A stretch of DNA of 64,000 nt from TMED23 sp964639965 (GCA_964639965.1 CAZXGI010000005.1:8524-72523), one strand, 5' to 3'; shown: positions 1 to 9,157, counted from the stretch's first letter. The notes: a model not told the origin generated them from the letters alone. Numbers and translations are program-made.

Positions 1-444
1 GGTCCTTTTAATTCTTATTCATCGGATGATGGCCGACTGCTATGGAAGGGTTTTTATAAGAATGGGAAAAGAGATGGGGTCTGGGAGTATTACTACCAAA
101 ATGGACAGATAGAGATAAAGGATCATTATAAAGAAGGGAAAAAAGATGGTCCTTGGGAGTATTATTATCCGGGAGGGAAATTGCATTCGAAAGGTAGCTA
201 CTTAAATGGAAAAAAAGATGGAATTATGGAATGGTTTCACAGGAACGGTAAATTGAAAAGTATAGGAAGTTATAAAAAGGGGCGACGTGAAGGAGGGCTT
301 TGGAAAACGTATAATATGAAAGGCCAGCTAAAAACTAAAGGCTACTATAAGAACGGAAAGAAAAATGGTCCTTGGGAGGTTTACGACGAGGACGGGCAGT
401 TAGAACGACAAAGAAACTATATAAATGGTAAAGAAATTAAATAA
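1..444 (+). CDS. MORN-repeat (YwqK-like) protein, 5' truncated by window edge
   Basis: The reading frame is open from base 1 with no start, so only the C-terminal 147 residues are visible. They consist of about six tandem units of roughly 23 residues following a pattern of Y-K-N-G-K-x-D-G-x-W-E-x-Y, with repeated KDG and GPWE steps. This is the MORN-variant repeat found in bacterial YwqK-type proteins, a beta-hairpin repeat that often mediates contacts; some family members are annotated as antitoxins. The stop is TAA at 442-444. The role cannot be named without the missing N-terminus, where a signal peptide or effector domain might sit. Confidence 0.75.
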   Translation, partial: GPFNSYSSDDGRLLWKGFYKNGKRDGVWEYYYQNGQIEIKDHYKEGKKDGPWEYYYPGGKLHSKGSYLNGKKDGIMEWFHRNGKLKSIGSYKKGRREGGLWKTYNMKGQLKTKGYYKNGKKNGPWEVYDEDGQLERQRNYINGKEIK

Positions 445-592
445 ATTCAATTCTGATGCCAGCTGCTTGCCAGCGATATTTGGATGACCGTTAAAAAAAT
501 ATAGAATAACTCATTGGTATTATTAAGATTATTTATTTCACTGCTGATTTAGAATATTGGAAATTATATAATATCCCGAATTTGCAGAGATT

Positions 593-2926
593 TCAGGTGT
601 CATTTTCTGTGGGTCTATGGCTGTCTGGTTTAGATGCTAATCGCAATACGAGTTCTTCTTCACGATCACGTAAAGCTAGGCGATAAGACTGTTCTTTACC
701 TGTTTCGTAAGGTAAAGGCCATCTTTGATGGTCAATGCCGTAATATGCTGCAGCTTGCAGGGTAAAATGCGGATTTGTTAGATGAGGTCTTCCAATTGCT
801 ACTAGGTCCGCTCTTCCTGCTGCCAGTATTGTATTAGCTTGGTCCCAAGTTGTAATGTTGCCTGCAGTAATAGTTGGAATGTCTGCTTCTAACCGAACTT
901 GTTCTGAGAATAAGACTTGGAACATACGCCCATAAATAGGTTTTGCATCTGGAGTTGTTTGTCCAGCTGAAACATTGATAATATCGCAACCACGTGCCTT
1001 TAGAGCCTTGGCTATTTTGACAGCATCGTCTCCATTTATCCCGTCTTCACCGATCCAATCGGTTGCAGAGATTCTGACTGAAATAGGTTTTTCATCGGGC
1101 CACACCTTGCGGACAGCGTCAAGAATGCGCAGAGGAAACCGCATACGGTTATTCAGTGAACCTCCATATTTGTCTTTTCTATGGTTGCTGATAGGCGTGA
1201 CAAAACTTGACAGCAGATAACCGTGGGCCATATGTAGTTCGATCATGTCCGAACCTATTTGATTCGCCAATTTGGTTGCATATAAAAATTCAGATTCAAC
1301 ATCATCCATTTCACTTTCGGTCATTTCTAGAGGAATATTATTTTTAGCACTATATGGAATTGCTGAAGGTGCAATTAACTGCCAATTACCCTGTTTAAGG
1401 GGGAGATCCATCCCCTCCCATGCTACCCGCGTGGAACCCTTTCTCCCAGAGTGGCCAATTTGCATGCAAAATTTTGCATCTGAATTTTCATGAATATAAT
1501 TGATAATTTTAGCCCAGGCGTCCGAATGTTCCTCTTTATAGAGACCTGCACAGCCTGGTGTGATCCTGCCCGCTTCCGAGACACAAGTCATTTCCGAAAA
1601 AATAATTCCCGCTCCACCCATCGCTAAACTTCCTAAGTGGACAAAATGGAAATCTCCGACCGTGCCTTCAATAGCTGAGTACATATCCATAGGTGATACG
1701 ACGATTCGATTGGAAATGGTCATTTCGCGGAGCTTAAAAGGTGTAAACATCGGTGGTGTACTTTTTGGAACAACAAATCCTTTCTCGCGCATCTGATTTG
1801 AAAACCAATCTTCTATTTTTTCTATAAATTCGCTGTCGCGTAATCGAAGGTTTTCATGAGTTATTTGTTTTGATCGAGTTAACATTGAGTAGGCAGCTTG
1901 CAAAGGTTGTAAATCCCAATAACGGTTGGTGTTTTCGGTCCATGCAACACTAACATCTGCTGCATGTTGCGTGATTTCAACCTCAGTCCGCCTTATTACT
2001 TCAAATTTTTTTAGAGCTGTCTGGACATTATTTTCTGCAGAAAGGGATTTGTGTAAGGCAATAGCATCTTCCATTGCTAATTTGGTTCCCGACCCGATGG
2101 AGTAGTGTGCTGTGTGAAGTGCGTCTCCAATAAGAACAATGTTATTGAAACTCCAGTGGTCGCACCTTATCGTCGGAAAAGATCTCCAGATTGATTTGTT
2201 TGGTATCAAGTTATGACCGTCGAGTTTATCTCCCCATAAGTCTTCCATATACTTGATTAAACGTTTTTCATTTAGATCTTCGACGTCAGGTTGGGCATTT
2301 TTCCATGTCGGTTCAGGGGCTTCGATAATCCAAGTTGCATAATTTTCATTAAATTGATAAGCACCTAATATCCAGATGCCGGCCTCATTTTCGGTGAAGT
2401 CAAATGTAAACGCCTGATATGGTTTTGTGCAGCCGAGCCAAATGAACTTGTTTCGGCGCCATTCAATATTTGGAATAAACTGGCCTTCATTTAATTTTCG
2501 TATTTTGCTGTTTATGCCGTCAGCCCCGACGATTAAGTCAGCGTCTTGGAACTCCTCTAATTCTTTCACTTTGTAATTAAAATGGAGGTTAATGTCCAAT
2601 TCTTGGCAACGTTCTTGCAGGATAAGCAATAATTCTCTGCGGCCACACCCACAAAATCCGTGTCCTTTAGTCCGGATTGTTTTTCCTTTAAAATTAAAAT
2701 CGATTTCGTCCCAGTATGCGAACTCGTTAATAATTTTATGATATGTTTTTTCGTCTTGGGATAAAAAATTACCTAATGTTTCGTCAGAGAAAACGACGCC
2801 AAATCCAAAAATATCATCAAATTGGTTTTGTTCATAAACATCAATCGAGTATTCAGGATTTGTCTTTTTCATAAGTATAGAAAAATAGAGGCCAGCAGGA
2901 CCAGCACCGACAACCGCAATTTTCAT
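593..2926 (-). CDS. Bifunctional 2-aminobenzoyl-CoA/salicylyl-CoA-type monooxygenase-reductase
   Basis: The 777-residue protein fuses two flavin domains. Residues 1 to about 380 are a class A FAD monooxygenase, with the dinucleotide fingerprint GAGPAG at residues 7-12 and the second FAD motif IGDALH near residue 280. From about residue 395 it is an old-yellow-enzyme (NADH:flavin oxidoreductase) barrel starting at TPFKLREMTISNR. This architecture and length are those of 2-aminobenzoyl-CoA monooxygenase/reductase and of the related salicylyl-CoA 5-hydroxylase, which act on CoA-activated ortho-substituted benzoates. A good ribosome site (AGGAG) precedes the ATG. It is divergent from an aryl-CoA ligase gene, which would supply the CoA ester. 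The choice between aminobenzoyl and salicylyl substrates cannot be made by eye. Confidence 0.85.
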   Translation of the reverse strand: MKIAVVGAGPAGLYFSILMKKTNPEYSIDVYEQNQFDDIFGFGVVFSDETLGNFLSQDEKTYHKIINEFAYWDEIDFNFKGKTIRTKGHGFCGCGRRELLLILQERCQELDINLHFNYKVKELEEFQDADLIVGADGINSKIRKLNEGQFIPNIEWRRNKFIWLGCTKPYQAFTFDFTENEAGIWILGAYQFNENYATWIIEAPEPTWKNAQPDVEDLNEKRLIKYMEDLWGDKLDGHNLIPNKSIWRSFPTIRCDHWSFNNIVLIGDALHTAHYSIGSGTKLAMEDAIALHKSLSAENNVQTALKKFEVIRRTEVEITQHAADVSVAWTENTNRYWDLQPLQAAYSMLTRSKQITHENLRLRDSEFIEKIEDWFSNQMREKGFVVPKSTPPMFTPFKLREMTISNRIVVSPMDMYSAIEGTVGDFHFVHLGSLAMGGAGIIFSEMTCVSEAGRITPGCAGLYKEEHSDAWAKIINYIHENSDAKFCMQIGHSGRKGSTRVAWEGMDLPLKQGNWQLIAPSAIPYSAKNNIPLEMTESEMDDVESEFLYATKLANQIGSDMIELHMAHGYLLSSFVTPISNHRKDKYGGSLNNRMRFPLRILDAVRKVWPDEKPISVRISATDWIGEDGINGDDAVKIAKALKARGCDIINVSAGQTTPDAKPIYGRMFQVLFSEQVRLEADIPTITAGNITTWDQANTILAAGRADLVAIGRPHLTNPHFTLQAAAYYGIDHQRWPLPYETGKEQSYRLALRDREEELVLRLASKPDSHRPTENDT

Positions 2927-3083
2927 GGGTTTACTCCTGGTATCAAGGGATTTATCTTATAACCAAGATATTCACATATTTATAATCAAAAATACAAACC
3001 TCGCTAGACTTTTATGGTGCTATAAATTTTTTTACAATCAAAATAATCAATATTCAAAAAATATTGCCTAAAGGGACGTCATA

Positions 3084-4382
3084 ATGACCGAGTTAATGCG
3101 CTTTCCAAGTTCCAGAGAAGAAATTCTATTAATCCAGAGGGAGCGCAAAAGGTTAGCGTTTGAAAGAGCTAAACAAGCTCCTTGGTATAGGAATAAGTTA
3201 TCGGGTATAGATGTAAATAAATTAGATGATCCCGAGGTCTGGAGCCAAGTCCCGATACTGACTAAGGACATTCTTCGAAGGTTTGATCATGATGAGTTTA
3301 TTGAAAATTTTAATATTGCTCCTACGACAGATATCGCTGAATATTGGCGTTCCGGTGGTACCACGGGGAAGCCAGTTTTTTATCCTAGGACGTTTGAGGA
3401 TGTAAATTACGGACTAGAAAGTTGGGCCAGGACTTTTCCAGCTATTGGCATTGATTCACAAGATTTATGCCATATTTCATTTCCGTTGGGTATCCATCCA
3501 GCCGGGCAAATTTGGGCACGCAGTGCTCATCAGAAGAACGTGGGTATGAATTGGGTGGGTGCTGGAAATTCAGTGCCATCGGAGGCGCAAATTGATTTAA
3601 TACTTACCCTGAAACCCACGGTATTAATTTCAATGTCCAGCTTTGCGCTTCATCTTGCTAATATTGCCGACAATAATGGCATAGACCTTTCCAAAAGTTC
3701 GGTTCGAATTGTCATTTGCTCAGCAGAGACACTTTCGGACGCAAAAAGAGAAAAACTGGGACACCGCTGGGGGGCTGAAGTTTTTGACGTATTTGGTATG
3801 AGTGAAGCGGGCCTGATGGGATGCGAAAGCAGTGAACATGATGGAATTCATATATGGTCTGACATGTATTATTGTGAAGTGATAGATGAGAAGTCCAGTA
3901 AAGTCCTGAATGAAGGAGAGACAGGAGCATTTTGTGTAACGCCGCTTTTTACTAATAATGCAACACCATTTTTGCGGTGGAACTCAGGAGATATCGTTCA
4001 GATGATTGGTCGTGGTAAGAGTAAAGGTCGGATCGGCGACCTGTTCCCTATGATCCGGCATGCTGCACGTACAACCGGTTTTTTCAAGATACGTGGTGTT
4101 AATCTTAACCATACAGAGTTTGAGGATTTTATGTTTGGGAATGCGGAAATCAATGACTTTCAAGCAATTTTGGAGACCGGAGATGATGATTTGGAATTAA
4201 TCAGGGTTAAAATAGAGGTTAAAAGAGGTCTTGATGAAGAAAAAATTTCCAAACAGGTTGGATCAGAGATAAAAAAGGTATTTGAAGTATCTCCAATAAT
4301 TGATTTACAGAAGCCCGGCGAGCTTGCCAAACTCTTTGAAACCAGTATTAAAGCTCCTAGGTTTGTTGATGAAAGGAGATGA
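3084..4382 (+). CDS. PaaK-type aryl-CoA ligase (AMP-forming)
   Basis: This 432-residue protein belongs to the phenylacetate-CoA ligase branch of the adenylate-forming superfamily. Visible signatures are the phosphate loop SGGTTGKP near residue 90, the adenine-contacting FGMSEAG motif near residue 235, and a short C-terminal lid domain after about residue 330. The usual length is 430-440. It is divergently transcribed from the flavin monooxygenase/reductase gene across 157 bp, the expected arrangement for a pair that first makes an aromatic CoA thioester and then oxidises it. The likely substrate is an ortho-substituted benzoate such as anthranilate or salicylate; this is inferred from the neighbour. 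GGGA upstream of the ATG serves as ribosome site. Confidence 0.85.
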   Translation: MTELMRFPSSREEILLIQRERKRLAFERAKQAPWYRNKLSGIDVNKLDDPEVWSQVPILTKDILRRFDHDEFIENFNIAPTTDIAEYWRSGGTTGKPVFYPRTFEDVNYGLESWARTFPAIGIDSQDLCHISFPLGIHPAGQIWARSAHQKNVGMNWVGAGNSVPSEAQIDLILTLKPTVLISMSSFALHLANIADNNGIDLSKSSVRIVICSAETLSDAKREKLGHRWGAEVFDVFGMSEAGLMGCESSEHDGIHIWSDMYYCEVIDEKSSKVLNEGETGAFCVTPLFTNNATPFLRWNSGDIVQMIGRGKSKGRIGDLFPMIRHAARTTGFFKIRGVNLNHTEFEDFMFGNAEINDFQAILETGDDDLELIRVKIEVKRGLDEEKISKQVGSEIKKVFEVSPIIDLQKPGELAKLFETSIKAPRFVDERR

Positions 4383-4403
4383 TTCTAAGAATTAACCACC
4401 AAA

Positions 4404-4619
4404 ATGCAGCATCAGAATTGTAAAATCTTGGAATTTGATGATTTGAAAAACCGAAGTGGAAGGCAGTTAATTTGTGAAGTTTGCCATACTAACTTTATGT
4501 GTGACAGCAATAGTGAGGTTGGTTGTTGGTGTATGACGATAGAACAAAAGGTAATTGATGAAAATTTAAAAGACTGTATCTGTGAGAATTGTCTCTCTAA
4601 AGCCGTTAATTGTAGATGA
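4404..4619 (+). CDS. Small cysteine-rich CWC-type protein
   Basis: The 71-residue protein has eight cysteines arranged as CxxC, CWC, C-x-C-x-x-C and a final C, with the CWC triplet in the centre and a CICENCL end. This matches the pattern of the Cys-rich CWC family, small proteins presumed to bind zinc, whose function is unknown. It follows the CoA ligase by 21 bp on the same strand, so it may be co-transcribed. The ribosome site is weak. The 3' end overlaps the next reading frame by 38 bp. Confidence 0.6.
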   Translation: MQHQNCKILEFDDLKNRSGRQLICEVCHTNFMCDSNSEVGCWCMTIEQKVIDENLKDCICENCLSKAVNCR

Positions 4620-5085
4620 GTTAATAAATAATGAGAAATTCGAAAATAAATGGGTCAAGATATTGATAGATGAGTGGTTATATCAGGTACGCATAAAGGT
4701 AAGCGAAGAGCTTTCCAATGTATTGAGGGCAGGAAAGCTAGAAGGTACATCTAAAGAAATATACAGGATAGCAAGCAAGTATGGTACTTTTCCCGTTTGT
4801 ACTTACGACGCATTCTGTGACTATTGTGCAGAAGCAGAATCAAATGTGTTCGAAGAATATCCTCTATATGATTGGACGAAGAAAGTCATAGAAGATCCAG
4901 AAAAACGAAAAAAACATATTAAGTCTTTCGCCTTCTATACTGAAGATTCGCAGGTATATAAGGAAAAATTGGCAAGATCACTGCATAATAGCCTGTTACC
5001 CCTCCATGAAAAAAGTTTAATAGAGGACTTAACTCTTATAGACAGCAATCCAAAAAATAACCCCCAGCCCCCGAGAAAATTTTAG
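4582..5085 (+). CDS. Hypothetical protein, start uncertain
   Basis: This is an open frame of up to 167 residues that I do not recognise. It is hydrophilic and rich in charged residues, with a mid-region segment containing three cysteines (CTYDAFCDYC, about residues 73-82) that could bind metal, and a proline/asparagine-rich tail. It has no membrane segment or signal peptide. The GTG at 4582 has no obvious ribosome site and overlaps the CWC gene by 38 bp; a TTG near 4663 is an alternative. It is probably translated with the upstream CWC gene. No function is proposed. Confidence 0.45.
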   Translation: MRIVSLKPLIVDELINNEKFENKWVKILIDEWLYQVRIKVSEELSNVLRAGKLEGTSKEIYRIASKYGTFPVCTYDAFCDYCAEAESNVFEEYPLYDWTKKVIEDPEKRKKHIKSFAFYTEDSQVYKEKLARSLHNSLLPLHEKSLIEDLTLIDSNPKNNPQPPRKF

Positions 5086-5202
5086 CTTCGTTAATGTAGA
5101 AAAAATTCGAAATACTTGATTTAATTTTAATATTGCTAATCTAATTTAATTCTAGGGGATCCTTAGTGAAAAATTATTGCAGTTTATTAATCGAAAAAAA
5201 AA

Positions 5203-5829
5203 TTAGCTAAGCGCTAACCAAATACCAACACCTATCATTAGGAGACCAGCAACACGATTTATTAATCGAGTATTGTTTTGTTTTTTCAGCATCATTGCTA
5301 GTGCCTGTCCTCCAATTGCATATATCATCAAAGAAATAAATTCTATTATTAATATAATTATCAAAAGAGCTGACATTTGAGGTAAAAGGGTGACTTCGTA
5401 ATTAATAAAAGCAGGTACTATCGCGATAAAGAATGCCCACCCTTTAGGATTGGCGACAGCTGTTATGAACCCTTGAACAGATAATTTGATAAACTTAATT
5501 TCAAATGAGTGAGTTCCATCAAAATTTAATGCCAACGCCCCTCTGGAATTTATCATTTGATAACCTATAAAAACTAAATATATTCCTCCGCAATATTTGA
5601 ATAGAAGAAGGGCGGCTGGGTATGACGAAATGATTGCTCCACCACCAATGACTGCTGTACCCGCTACAACCAAAACACCAATAAGTTCACCTGCCATCAT
5701 TTTCATTGTATTTCTGATTCCGATGGTGATGCCCATTGTTAAGGCGAGCGTCATACAGAGGCCAGGAGTTATAGATATGGCAAAAAAAATGGGAATAAAA
5801 TAGTATAAGAGCGAAAAGTCTATGGGCAT
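5203..5829 (-). CDS. LysE/RhtB-family amino acid exporter
   Basis: The 208-residue membrane protein has about six hydrophobic segments and the family's N-terminal signature TPGLCMTLALTMG, corresponding to the TPGP region of LysE/RhtB exporters, followed by the glycine-rich GIRNTMKMMAGELIG segment. These proteins export amino acids or derivatives such as lysine, threonine or homoserine lactones. The length is normal. It stands alone, with no LysR or Lrp regulator adjacent. Its substrate is unknown. hutH lies upstream on the same strand with a 291-bp gap, so a shared operon is unlikely. Confidence 0.88.
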   Translation of the reverse strand: MPIDFSLLYYFIPIFFAISITPGLCMTLALTMGITIGIRNTMKMMAGELIGVLVVAGTAVIGGGAIISSYPAALLLFKYCGGIYLVFIGYQMINSRGALALNFDGTHSFEIKFIKLSVQGFITAVANPKGWAFFIAIVPAFINYEVTLLPQMSALLIIILIIEFISLMIYAIGGQALAMMLKKQNNTRLINRVAGLLMIGVGIWLALS

Positions 5830-6120
5830 TTGTAATAATTAACGCTGTATAGTTTTAAACGTTTGTGCGAGGCTAATATAGAAATAACACGGATTTTGAT
5901 TCCGTTGTTGGCTAACATTGTAATTAACGTTGTACTCCAGTCAATAAAAGTACAGATAGGTAACAGTTTTTGTTATAATTTTTCCAATATTTTAGTTCAA
6001 ACTCCTCTCTTCCAGGTTGAAACTTTTAGGAAGATTTTTTTTCATCTAAGTGGTTTGGGATGTACCCATGCGCTTGACCCAACATAATCGGACGATTTCC
6101 CGTTTAAGCATCAACCGAGT
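5830..6120. other. Intergenic region between LysE exporter and hutH
   Basis: No supported gene. A 74-codon plus-strand frame at 5863-6087 has no ribosome site and no recognisable composition, and it opposes both neighbours. No strong terminator was seen downstream of hutH. The region is AT-rich and carries only short imperfect hairpins. Confidence 0.5.
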
Positions 6121-7671
6121 TCATGCTGCTATTTCTGGAAAATTGATTTTGGCTGCATCAATAATAGCATTTGATGAAACTAATGTTGCTGCTCGAGCGA
6201 GATCTGAAGCAAGATAGCGATCATTTTGGATAGTTGCAATGTCAACACGTAAGCGTGCTAATACTGAATTTAATGGATTACTTGTTTTTAATGGCGCCCT
6301 GAATTCAATACCCTGTGCCCCACAAATTAGTTCAACACCCAGAATATTATTTAGATTCTTTGTCATTCTCAGTAGGCGGCGTGCACCGTAAGCCGCCATT
6401 GATACATGGTCTTCTTGGTTTGCGCTGGTTGGGGTGCTATCTGTGACACACGGGTTGGCAAGGTGTTTGTTCTCGCTCATTAGAGCAGCAGCGGTAACTT
6501 CTGCCATCATCAATCCTGAATTCAAACCTGGTTCTGGTGTTAGAAATGGTGGAAGATTATGACTCAAAGTAGGATCCACCATTAATGCTATACGGCGTTG
6601 AGAAATCGCACCAATTTCAGCGATGGCAAGTGCGATCATATCGGCAGCAAAGCCAACTGGTTCAGCATGAAAATTACCTCCAGAAACAATGCGGTTGGAT
6701 TTTGTTAATACAAGGGGATTATCAGTTGCTGCATTGGCTTCAATTTTCAAGGTAGTGGAAGCTTGACGCAGTACGTCCATAGCTGCACCTGTCACTTGTG
6801 GCTGGCAGCGAATGCAATAAGGATCCTGAACTCTAGTGTCTCCTTCTATATGGCTATCACGTATTTCAGATCCAGTTAGTAGAGCTCTAATGCTACTAGC
6901 TGCTTCACACTGCCCACGATGACCACGTAAGGCGTGAATGTCTGGTTGTGTTGGTGCCGTAGACCCCATGATAGCATCGGTCGACATTGCTGATGTTATT
7001 AATGAGTTTTGCGCAGCATGCCAGGCTTCAAAAAGACCAGCTAGCGCAAAAGTAGTTGAAAACTGCGTACCGTTTATTAGAGCCAAGCCTTCCTTTGGCC
7101 CTAGAGTGATTGGGGATAATCCAGCTTTGGCCAAAGCATCAGCACTATGATAAATCTTACCATCGTATTCTGATTTCCCTTCTCCAATCATGGCAGCAGT
7201 CATATGGGCCAATGGCGCTAAATCTCCCGAAGCACCAACTGATCCCTGTGCTGGAATTACGGGCATTACCCCTTTTTCCAACATCTGTTGGAGCAATTCT
7301 ACGAGTTCCCAACGTACACCAGAAGCACCGCGTCCAAATGATATAAGTTTAAGCGTCATCATTAATCGAACAATACTATTTGGGACCGGGTCGCCTACCC
7401 CACAGCAATGGCTCAAGATTAAATTTTTCTGCAAGGTTTTTGAATCTGACGGATCAATTTTGATACTGGCTAGTTTTCCAAACCCAGTGTTGACACCATA
7501 AACTGGAACCTCACTATTGGCAGCAATATCAATCTGTTTGCAGGACTCTTCAATAGCCTTACGGCAATCAGGACTTAATCTTGTGGTATTTTCATTCCAG
7601 TAAATGTCACTCAACTGATTAAGTGAAACCTGCCCCGGATACAATGTCAATTCACCCAAATTTTCCTCCAA
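6121..7671 (-). CDS. hutH: Histidine ammonia-lyase
   Basis: The 516-residue enzyme deaminates histidine to urocanate, the first step of histidine use. The Ala-Ser-Gly triad that cyclises to the MIO electrophile is at residues 147-149 (VGASGDLAPL), the catalytic tyrosine is Y58, and SH at residues 87-88 corresponds to the pair that marks histidine rather than tyrosine or phenylalanine lyases. The DPYCIRCQPQ stretch is also typical of HutH. The following residues are CC (SHCCG) where small residues such as alanine are common. No hutU, hutI or hutC is adjacent, so the rest of the pathway must be elsewhere or absent. AGGA lies just upstream of the ATG. Confidence 0.93.
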   Translation of the reverse strand: MEENLGELTLYPGQVSLNQLSDIYWNENTTRLSPDCRKAIEESCKQIDIAANSEVPVYGVNTGFGKLASIKIDPSDSKTLQKNLILSHCCGVGDPVPNSIVRLMMTLKLISFGRGASGVRWELVELLQQMLEKGVMPVIPAQGSVGASGDLAPLAHMTAAMIGEGKSEYDGKIYHSADALAKAGLSPITLGPKEGLALINGTQFSTTFALAGLFEAWHAAQNSLITSAMSTDAIMGSTAPTQPDIHALRGHRGQCEAASSIRALLTGSEIRDSHIEGDTRVQDPYCIRCQPQVTGAAMDVLRQASTTLKIEANAATDNPLVLTKSNRIVSGGNFHAEPVGFAADMIALAIAEIGAISQRRIALMVDPTLSHNLPPFLTPEPGLNSGLMMAEVTAAALMSENKHLANPCVTDSTPTSANQEDHVSMAAYGARRLLRMTKNLNNILGVELICGAQGIEFRAPLKTSNPLNSVLARLRVDIATIQNDRYLASDLARAATLVSSNAIIDAAKINFPEIAA

Positions 7672-8244
7672 AATTTCTTCTATTAAGAGAGTTAAACCTA
7701 ACTCCGTAAGATAGTTCTGCTGGATGTTCGATGTTCCAAATTTGTTAGATTGGGGCGTTCGTCAACCTTAATAGATCCAGTATCATCTAGGCCAAATTCT
7801 TGTGCAGCACTCTGTGTAACTGTAAGAGAGAATTTTTGTTGAATCAATCGGCTTTATTTTCTGTAAAATTTTGACCTGTACTTTCACTCAATAAAAATAC
7901 TCATAAGCCATTTTTTTAAAATATTTGTATTTGGAATATTCACACCCGCTCAATGAATTATCGCACGTAACACACGGATATTGTTATATAATTTTAACAG
8001 TGTGAAGTTACTTTGCAATTTAGGTTTGATTATTACCTCTTTCTCGCAACCTAACCATCTGAATTATCACTCCAACAATTTGATTTTTGGAGTAAACATG
8101 TCTGTTCAGACGACTTTCCCTCCTCTGGACAGCGCATGACTTATGTGAAATTATTTACCAAGGAATATTGGATCTAACTTGGTTTAGGCAAGAATCTCTA
8201 TAGTATAATTTGAGTGACTATTACTATCAACGGGGTGTAGCACA
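7672..8244. other. 573-bp gene-free stretch with degenerate reading-frame traces and an att-like repeat
   Basis: No gene is supported. Three things were seen. A minus-strand frame of 49 codons (7698-7847, TTG start, no ribosome site) may be a gene remnant. A plus-strand ATG at 8098 with a good GGAG site reads 13 codons (MSVQTTFPPLDSA) to a stop; a one-base shift would extend it to about 8205, so it could be a decayed gene start or a leader peptide. Bases 7940-7954 match the 3' terminus of guaA at 13 of 15 positions. A TATAAT at about 8203-8208 could serve the next gene. Confidence 0.4.
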
Positions 8245-9000
8245 ATGCTAGGTAGCGTAAATAAGGAAAAAAACTTGATTGGTAAAAAAATTATATCAAT
8301 TCGTGATAAGTGGCACACAAAGAATCACCCTTTATTTAAGGAATTGGCAAAAGGCAAACTGAAACTTAAAATCCTCGGCATTCATCAGGCGATGCATGCT
8401 AAATTTGTCGTTTTGGCGCTTGAGGCTTTTGGTCTTCTTTACAATAAAGGAGACTCGCAGATAAAAAAAATGTGCGTGGAAAACCTAGCTGAAGAAGAGG
8501 GAATAGTTGCACAAATTGCAGTTGGCGAAGAACCTCACGAACACATGCATATGATACACCAATTTTGTCTCGCTGCTGGTTTAAGTCAGAAAGAAATTGA
8601 TACAACAGAAATGCTCCCAAGCTGGTGGGCTCGGACACTCTATTATAGATATATAGCAGATGTTGAACCAGTAGGGGTGGCCCTAGCTGCGTTGTTCACA
8701 CAAGAGGGTCAACAACCTCAACTTAATAACGAAATTACGATACCCGCTCTTACTGCACATTATGGTTTTAATCGTGATGACCCAGCTATTGAGTTTTTTG
8801 TTGCACACGAGCTTGCAGATCAGGAACATTCAGAGAGACAGTTAGCGTTAGCTGTTGAAAATATTCACACCGAAGAAGAAGCCTCTCAAGCGCTAATTTG
8901 TGCCGAAAGAATCTGCCAATTACGCTGGGCCTCTGCATCAGAGATATATAATTTACATCATTTGGGTGAAGCAATACTTGCGCCCCCAGAATTAACTTAA
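8245..9000 (+). CDS. Heme-oxygenase-like diiron protein (HDO/PqqC/CADD-like)
   Basis: The 251-residue, all-helical protein fits the TenA/PqqC/CADD fold. It has an N-terminal HPLFKELAKGKL segment, an EEEG motif (83-86) followed by HEHMHMIHQF (98-107), a further acidic residue E154, and H188-x3-D192-x2-H195. The H-x3-D-x2-H spacing and E154 match the diiron ligands of the heme-oxygenase-like oxidases such as CADD, UndA and BesC, which activate O2 to cleave amino or fatty acids. No pqq or thiamin genes are nearby, so PQQ or thiamin roles are unlikely. The true substrate is unknown. GGGGTG serves as a ribosome site. It lies between two repeats related to the guaA 3' end. Confidence 0.7.
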   Translation: MLGSVNKEKNLIGKKIISIRDKWHTKNHPLFKELAKGKLKLKILGIHQAMHAKFVVLALEAFGLLYNKGDSQIKKMCVENLAEEEGIVAQIAVGEEPHEHMHMIHQFCLAAGLSQKEIDTTEMLPSWWARTLYYRYIADVEPVGVALAALFTQEGQQPQLNNEITIPALTAHYGFNRDDPAIEFFVAHELADQEHSERQLALAVENIHTEEEASQALICAERICQLRWASASEIYNLHHLGEAILAPPELT

Positions 9001-9157
9001 AAACAAAAAAACTGAGATACAACTAATAATATATCTTAATCACAAATTTCTTGTTCTTAAGTTTCAGTATTTCAGGGGTTTATAGATTACTTTGGCGCTA
9101 CTTTTAAGTTAGACGGTCAATATAACATGTTGACAATAAAAATATTATTTAACGGTC

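Noticed and set aside
5863..6087. Plus-strand 74-codon frame between the LysE gene and hutH
   Set aside because: No ribosome site, composition unlike neighbouring genes, no recognisable motif, and it opposes both flanking genes.
7698..7847. Minus-strand 49-codon frame upstream of hutH
   Set aside because: Its residue mix looks protein-like but it has only a TTG start, no ribosome site and no family likeness; noted as a possible remnant, not listed as a gene.
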